Positions 29,368 through 33,740 of a stretch of DNA of 33,740 nt are shown in pieces (within the stretch, counting starts at the first letter, position 1; the number at the start of each line of letters is the position of its first letter). The notes beneath the pieces were generated by a model, which made no database searches, was not told the origin of the DNA, and saw nothing but the letters and a program-made list of their open reading frames with translations. The DNA is from Mycobacteriales bacterium (lineage in GTDB: Bacteria; Actinomycetota; Actinomycetes; BP-191): NCBI GenBank assembly GCA_035714365.1, contig DASTMB010000081.1, positions 1-33,740 of the forward strand. The letters are read 5' to 3'. Both the position numbers and the translations under genes were made by a program.

Positions 29368-31069
29368 AAAACGACTCCTCCTCCTCTCCCTCGTCGCCGC
29401 GGCGCTGGGCGTCGCGGGCGGCGCCGCCGCGTGGCTGCTCGTGCACCTCATCGCGCTGGTGACCAACGTCGCGCTGTTCCACCGGGTGCACGACGTGTGG
29501 ACGATGCCGTCGTTCCGGGAGCTGCCGCGCACGCCCACGCTCGTCGTAGTAGCCGCGGCCGGCGGGCTGCTCGTCGCGCTGCTCGCGACCTGGGCGCCGG
29601 TCATCCGCGGCCACGGCATCCCCGAGGCGATGGAGGCGGTCCTCACCAAGCGCAGCCGGATCGCGCCGCGGACGGCGATCGCCAAGCCGCTGTCGGCGGC
29701 AATCGCGATCGGCACGGGCGGGCCGTTCGGTGCCGAGGGGCCGATCATCGTGACCGGCGGCGCGCTCGGCTCGCTGGTCGGCCAGGCGCTGCCGGTGACC
29801 GCCAACGAGCGCAAGATCCTGCTGGCGTGCGGCGCCGCGGCCGGCATGTCGGCGACGTTCGGGGCGCCGCTGGCGGCGGTGGTGCTCGCGATCGAGCTGC
29901 TGATCTTCGAGTTCTCGACGCGGGCGTTCGTGCCGCTGGTCGTCGCGGCGGGCGTGGCGGCGGGGATGCACGCGGCGCTGTTCGGGACCGGGCCGCTGTT
30001 CGCGGTGCCGCCGCACTCCTACGCCGGGCTGGCCGGCCTCCCCCTCTACGTCGTGCTGGGGCTGCTCTGCGGGCTGCTCGCGGTCGTGGTGAGCAAGGGG
30101 CTGTTCCTCGTGGAGGAGGCGTTCCGGCGGTCGCCGGTGCCAGAGCTGTGGCACCCGGTGATCGGCGGCGTCGGGTTCGCGCTGGTCGGGCTGGTCGTGC
30201 CGCGCGCGCTCGGCGTCGGGTACGACGCGATCGGCGACGTGCTCGGCGGGCGGCTCGCGGCCGGCACGCTGGCGGCGTTGCTGCTCGCGAAGCTGGTGGC
30301 CTGGTGGGTCGCGCTCGGGTCGGGCACGAGCGGCGGCACGCTGGCGCCGCTGCTGCTGATCGGCGGGTCGTTCGGGGCGCTCTACGGGAGCGCGGCGGGG
30401 CACCTGTTCCCGGGCGCGCACCTCGCCGCGGGGGCGGTGGCGGTGGTCGCGATGGCGGCGGTGTTCGGGTCGGCGACGCGGGCGACGTTCGCGTCGATCG
30501 TGTTCGTGTTCGAGCTGACGCGGGACTACGAGGTGATCCTGCCGCTGATGATCGCGAGCGTGGTCGCCGACCTCGTGGCCAGCCGGCTGATGAGCGAGAG
30601 CCTGCTCACCGAGAAACTCGCCCGGCGCGGGCTGGTCGTGAGCGGCGAGTACCACGTCGACGTGCTGCGGGTGCGGCGGGTCGCGGACGTCATGACGCGC
30701 GACGTCGTCACCGTGCCGGCGACGGCGGGGCTGGTCGCGGCGCGGGACACGCTGCTGGCGTCGGGGCACAGCGCGTTGCCGGTGGTGGACGAGGCGGGCG
30801 CCTGCGTCGGCGTGCTCTCCCGCGCCGACCTGCTCGTGCAGGGCGACGAGCCGGCGACCGTGGGATCGGTGGTCGGCGGGCCGCCGGTCTGCGTGGGGCC
30901 GCGCGACCTGGTCGTCGAGGCGCTGGAACGCATGCTCGAGGAGGGCGTCGACCACCTGCCGGTGGTCGAGGACGGCCGCCTCGCCGGCATCTGCACGCGG
31001 ACCGACGTGCTGCGGGCCCGGGCCGAGCAGCTCGACCTGGAACGGCCCGACCCGGTCAGGAGCCGGTGA
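29357..31069 (+). CDS. ClC-family chloride channel/transporter with CBS domains
   Basis: 570 aa with about ten to twelve membrane helices (residues 7-420) and two C-terminal CBS domains (about 440-495 and 505-560). ClC selectivity motifs are present: G-H-G-I-P-E (85-90), where the usual GSGIP Ser is His, G-A-E-G-P (125-129) with the gating Glu127 retained, and G-S-G-T-S-G-G-T-L-A-P (321-331). A retained gating Glu usually means proton-coupled exchange; the proton-side Glu is not identified, so channel versus antiporter is open. The CBS pair probably binds adenine nucleotides. It is controlled with the divergent MarR gene through the shared palindrome. Its 3' end overlaps the convergent hydratase by 14 bases. 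Confidence 0.93.
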   Translation: MTSSKRLLLLSLVAAALGVAGGAAAWLLVHLIALVTNVALFHRVHDVWTMPSFRELPRTPTLVVVAAAGGLLVALLATWAPVIRGHGIPEAMEAVLTKRSRIAPRTAIAKPLSAAIAIGTGGPFGAEGPIIVTGGALGSLVGQALPVTANERKILLACGAAAGMSATFGAPLAAVVLAIELLIFEFSTRAFVPLVVAAGVAAGMHAALFGTGPLFAVPPHSYAGLAGLPLYVVLGLLCGLLAVVVSKGLFLVEEAFRRSPVPELWHPVIGGVGFALVGLVVPRALGVGYDAIGDVLGGRLAAGTLAALLLAKLVAWWVALGSGTSGGTLAPLLLIGGSFGALYGSAAGHLFPGAHLAAGAVAVVAMAAVFGSATRATFASIVFVFELTRDYEVILPLMIASVVADLVASRLMSESLLTEKLARRGLVVSGEYHVDVLRVRRVADVMTRDVVTVPATAGLVAARDTLLASGHSALPVVDEAGACVGVLSRADLLVQGDEPATVGSVVGGPPVCVGPRDLVVEALERMLEEGVDHLPVVEDGRLAGICTRTDVLRARAEQLDLERPDPVRSR

Positions 31070-31835
31070 ACCGGGGGGTACGGCGTTCCGCCTGGGCGGC
31101 CAGCCCCTCGCGCAGGTCCGCGCTCGTCAGCGTGAGCGGCTGCGCCAGCCCCTCCCAGTCCAGCGCGGCGTCGAGGCTCTGGTGCGGCGCGTGCGCCAGC
31201 GCCGCCTTGGTGAGCCGCACCGCGATCGGCGCGCTCGCGGCGATCCCCTCCGCCGCCTCGAGCGCGGTCGCCAGCACGTCGTCCGACACGGCGCTCACGA
31301 GGCCGAGGCGCTCCGCCTCGTCGGCGCCGACGCGGCGGCCGGTCAGCAGCAGCTCGCGCGCGCGGGCCAGGCCGACCACCTCCGGCAGCAGGTACGTCGC
31401 CGCCATGCCCGGGTGCATCCCGAGCCGCGCGAACGGCGCCGAGAACACGGCGTCGCGCGCGGCGTAGCGGATGTCGCAGGCCAGGGCGAGGCAGAGGCCG
31501 GCACCGACGGCGGGGCCGTTGACGGCCGCGATCACCGGCACCGGCAGGTCCCGGACCGACAGCCACTGCCGGTAGAACGGCAGCATCCGCTCGCGCACCG
31601 CCATCACCGTGAGGTCCGGCGACTCGCCGATCCACGACAGGTCCCCGCCCGCGCAGAACGCGCTCCCTTCGCCGGTCACCACGACCGCCCGGGTGACGGT
31701 GTCGGCCCGCAGCGCGTCGACCGCGGCGACCCAGGCGGCGGTCAGCTCGGCGGTCATCGCGTTGCGGCGCTCGGGGACGTTCAGCGTGAGGACGGTGACG
31801 GCGTCGCGGCGGTCGACGCGGAGCGGCTCGGTCAT
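31056..31835 (-). CDS. Enoyl-CoA hydratase/isomerase (crotonase) family protein
   Basis: 259 aa. Crotonase signatures are visible: 'ERRNAMTAEL', the oxyanion-hole segments F-C-A-G-G-D-L (60-66) and N-G-P-A-V-G-A-G (106-113), 'ALACDIRYAARDAVFSAPFARLGMHPGMAATYLLPEVVG' (118-155), and 'ASAPIAVRLTKAAL'. The Glu residues that act in true hydratases are not evident in the A-R-L-G-M-H-P-G-M region, so the exact reaction is uncertain; the superfamily includes hydratases, isomerases and hydrolases acting on acyl-CoA. Cytosolic. The ATG at 31835 lies six bases behind TAGGCT, so it is leaderless and transcribed alone. Confidence 0.9.
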   Translation of the reverse strand: MTEPLRVDRRDAVTVLTLNVPERRNAMTAELTAAWVAAVDALRADTVTRAVVVTGEGSAFCAGGDLSWIGESPDLTVMAVRERMLPFYRQWLSVRDLPVPVIAAVNGPAVGAGLCLALACDIRYAARDAVFSAPFARLGMHPGMAATYLLPEVVGLARARELLLTGRRVGADEAERLGLVSAVSDDVLATALEAAEGIAASAPIAVRLTKAALAHAPHQSLDAALDWEGLAQPLTLTSADLREGLAAQAERRTPRFTGS

Positions 31836-31841
31836 GGGCGG

Positions 31842-31847
31842 AGCCTA
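31842..31847 (-). promoter_or_regulatory. -10 box TAGGCT of the leaderless crotonase gene
   Basis: TAGGCT (minus strand) followed by CCGCCC and the ATG at 31835; no ribosome site in between. Confidence 0.6.
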
Positions 31848-31935
31848 CGGAACGTAACCCTTGTGGGTGACGCGACGGGGTGTCCCGGAGGCCGACGAAA
31901 CGGGGGACGGACCAGACGTACCCGACGGAGGCACC

Positions 31936-33645
31936 ATGCGCCGCGTTCCCGCCCTCGCGCTGGCACTCGCCTGCGCCGGGCCGGCGGTGACCGCGCCGGC
32001 GCCGCTCGCCGCGGCCCGGCAGGTCGTCGTGGTGTCCCCGTCCGGGTCCGTCGCGGACGCCGCCGGCGTGGTGACGCGGGCCGGCGGCCGGGTCGTGGCG
32101 CGGCTGCCGCTCGCGGGGGCGGTCGTGGCGCGGGTGCGGGGGACGTTGCCGCCGCCGGTCGTCGTCGCGGAGGACCGGACGCTGCGCGTGGCCGGGCTCA
32201 CCGCCGACGCCACGGGCGCGTCCACGGTGCGCTCGACACTCGGCCTGGCCGCGACCGGCACCGAGGGCGCGGGCGTGACCGTCGCGCTGGTCGACACCGG
32301 CGTCGCCGACGTCGCCGACCTGCCGCGGGTGGAGCACGCCGACGTCACCGGCACGGGCGGCGGCGACGCGTACGGGCACGGGACGTTCATGGCGGGGCTC
32401 ATCGCCGGCAACGGTGCCTCCTCCGGCGGCCGGTACACCGGCATCGCGCCCGGCGCGCGGCTGCTCGACGTCAAGGTCGCCGACGGCACCGGCGCGACGA
32501 CGCTGTCGACGGTGCTGCGCGGGCTCGAGGTCGTCGCCGCGCGCCCGGACGTGAAGGTGCTCAACCTCTCGCTCTCCTCCGGCAGCCCGCTGCCGTGGCA
32601 GCTCGACCCGCTCACCCGGGCGCTGGACGCACTGTGGCGGCGCGGGGTGACCGTCGTCGTGCCCAGCGGCAACGACGGCCCGGACGCGCGCACGATCGCC
32701 TCGCCGGGCGTCGACCCGACGCTGCTCACCGTCGCCGCCGTGGACGAGAACGGCACCGCCGACCGTTCCGACGACACCGTGCCGGGGTGGTCCTCGCGCG
32801 GCCCCGCGCCGCAGGACGTGGCCAAGCCGGACCTCGCCGCGCCGGGGGCGCACGTCGTCTCGCTGCGGGCGCCGGGCTCCGCCGTCGACGCCGCCAACCC
32901 GGACGCGCGCGTCGAGAACGCGTACTTCCGCGGCTCCGGCACGTCGATGGCGACCGCCGTCACCTCCGGCGCGGTCGCGGCGCTGCTGTCGGCCCGCGGC
33001 TGGCTCGCACCGGACGCCGTCAAGAACGCCGTCACCACGTCGACTTACGACGCGCCGGGGCTGGCGTCGTACGACGCCGCCGGGACCGGCGGGCTCGACC
33101 TCGCGGCGGCGTACGACGCGAAGGTGCGGCACGCGCGGCTCGTCCGCGCCGGGCGGGCCGGCGGCGACCAGGAGCTGGCGTTCGCCGAGCTGGCGCGGGC
33201 CTGGGCGGCCGGGGATTACGACGCGGCCGCGCGGGCCTGGGCGCTGCTCGACCCGCAGGCGCGGGCGTGGGCGGCGCGGGCATGGGCGGCGTTCGTGTGG
33301 CAGCGCGCGAACTCGTGGAGCACCAGCGAGTGGATGGGCCGGGCGTGGGCGGCGCGCGCCTGGGCCGCGGACGACGAGTGGCTGGGCCGGGCGTGGGCCG
33401 CCCGGGCCTGGGCCGACACCGACTGGGCCGGGCGCGCCTGGTCCGCCCGGGCCTGGGCCGCGCGGGCCTGGTCCGACGGCTCGTGGTCGGCGCGCGCCTG
33501 GTCCGACGACGACTGGGCGGGCCGCGCCTGGGCGGCCGACGGCTGGGCGGCGCGGGCGTGGACCGGGCGGGCCTGGACCGGCGACGACTGGGCCGGCCGC
33601 TCCTGGTCGGCGCGCGGCTGGGCCGCCGCCTCGTGGGGGCCGTGA
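31936..33645 (+). CDS. Secreted S8 subtilase with tryptophan pentad-repeat tail
   Basis: 569 aa from ATG 31936, with GGAGG four bases upstream. Residues 1-27 form a signal peptide. A short pro-region (28-105) is followed by the subtilisin fold: Asp120 (A-L-V-D-T-G-V), His148 (Y-G-H-G-T-F-M-A-G), the oxyanion Asn246 (P-S-G-N-D) and Ser337 (G-S-G-T-S-M-A-T). From residue 421 to the end the chain is a low-complexity tail with 27 Trp. From W482 to W567 a Trp stands at every fifth position, 18 in a row, with consensus [A/S/T]-[A/G]-R-A-W, alternating with acidic units (S-D-D-D-W, T-G-D-D-W). Such a tail could bind cell wall, carbohydrate or membrane. Its catalytic part should be an active exported protease; the tail's function is unknown. 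Confidence 0.92.
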   Translation: MRRVPALALALACAGPAVTAPAPLAAARQVVVVSPSGSVADAAGVVTRAGGRVVARLPLAGAVVARVRGTLPPPVVVAEDRTLRVAGLTADATGASTVRSTLGLAATGTEGAGVTVALVDTGVADVADLPRVEHADVTGTGGGDAYGHGTFMAGLIAGNGASSGGRYTGIAPGARLLDVKVADGTGATTLSTVLRGLEVVAARPDVKVLNLSLSSGSPLPWQLDPLTRALDALWRRGVTVVVPSGNDGPDARTIASPGVDPTLLTVAAVDENGTADRSDDTVPGWSSRGPAPQDVAKPDLAAPGAHVVSLRAPGSAVDAANPDARVENAYFRGSGTSMATAVTSGAVAALLSARGWLAPDAVKNAVTTSTYDAPGLASYDAAGTGGLDLAAAYDAKVRHARLVRAGRAGGDQELAFAELARAWAAGDYDAAARAWALLDPQARAWAARAWAAFVWQRANSWSTSEWMGRAWAARAWAADDEWLGRAWAARAWADTDWAGRAWSARAWAARAWSDGSWSARAWSDDDWAGRAWAADGWAARAWTGRAWTGDDWAGRSWSARGWAAASWGP

Positions 33646-33669
33646 CGTGTCCCGCCGGGGGTGGGCGCC

Positions 33670-33740
33670 GTGACGGCGGCGCCCGAGGTACGGCCCGCGG
33701 GCGTTCCGGCGCCGCGGGCCGCTGCCGTCGTGGCTGACCG
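33670..33740 (+). CDS. Start of a further gene, cut by the window edge
   Basis: GTG at 33670 opens a frame (VTAAPEVRPAGVPAPRAA...) to the end of the window. A G-rich GGGGGTGG stands upstream. Only 23 codons are visible, so neither function nor reality can be judged. Confidence 0.3.
   Translation, partial: MTAAPEVRPAGVPAPRAAAVVAD

Noticed and set aside
28615-31467. Long plus-strand frame covering the orphan promoter region, marR antisense and part of clc
   Set aside because: No recognisable domain; composition changes exactly where the underlying real genes change frame or strand.
33196-33645. CRISPR-like repetitive DNA
   Set aside because: Repeats are codon-level (Arg-Ala-Trp units) inside one intact reading frame, with no constant repeat-spacer pattern.

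Overview
The window is very GC-rich, with mostly G/C third codon positions. It has many GTG starts, TANNNT -10 boxes placed 6-7 nt before start codons, an initiator tRNA lacking an encoded CCA, a UPF0182 protein, a YlbL-like PDZ protease and a DUF2342 protein. Together these point to a chromosomal segment of a high-GC Actinomycetota, probably a free-living soil type. I cannot fix the genus. There is no rRNA, CRISPR array or intact mobile element.

Layout. Positions 1-4000 hold mostly exported proteins: a DUF5666-like protein with a collagen-like tail, an acetyltransferase behind a secreted PHB-depolymerase-like esterase, a six-cysteine mini-protein divergent from a trypsin-like protease, and another exported protein. 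From 3.9 to 7.1 kb lie a regulator with two PucR-type DNA-binding domains and an RsbQ/RsbP energy-stress pair, whose phosphatase gene carries a frameshift. From 7.1 to 13.2 kb come a second trypsin-like protease, an APH-family kinase and the RNA helicase HrpA. The stretch 13.2-14.2 kb is less GC-rich, holds one small unknown gene, and abuts the initiator tRNA.

From 14.3 to 22.8 kb lies a minus-strand group: UPF0182 membrane protein, a cysteine-motif protein coupled to an orphan sensor kinase, and a PDZ/Lon-type protease. A proline/alanine-rich membrane protein and a small conserved-looking protein follow. From 23.1 to 24.6 kb is a sigma factor fused to a membrane segment and an extracellular tail, coupled to a tiny exported peptide. 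From 24.6 to 28.5 kb are a small membrane protein, an SDR-fold protein without the usual YxxxK pair, a DUF2342 hydrolase, a possible nucleotidyltransferase-like protein and a YgjP-type metallopeptidase.

The 28.5-28.9 kb gap carries a same-strand TCCACA cluster, a strong promoter with no gene behind it and a candidate structured RNA. A MarR regulator and a ClC transporter then diverge from a 47-nt near-palindrome that contains both start codons. An enoyl-CoA hydratase-like gene and a subtilase with a strict five-residue tryptophan repeat close the window.

Much of the segment concerns secretion and envelope-stress sensing: exported hydrolases, a membrane protease, an orphan kinase, a tethered sigma factor and the RsbPQ pair. 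The strongest candidates for something undescribed are the symmetric marR/clc start region, the TCCACA-promoter-RNA locus, and the tethered sigma factor with its peptide. All assignments come from reading the sequence; no database search was run.
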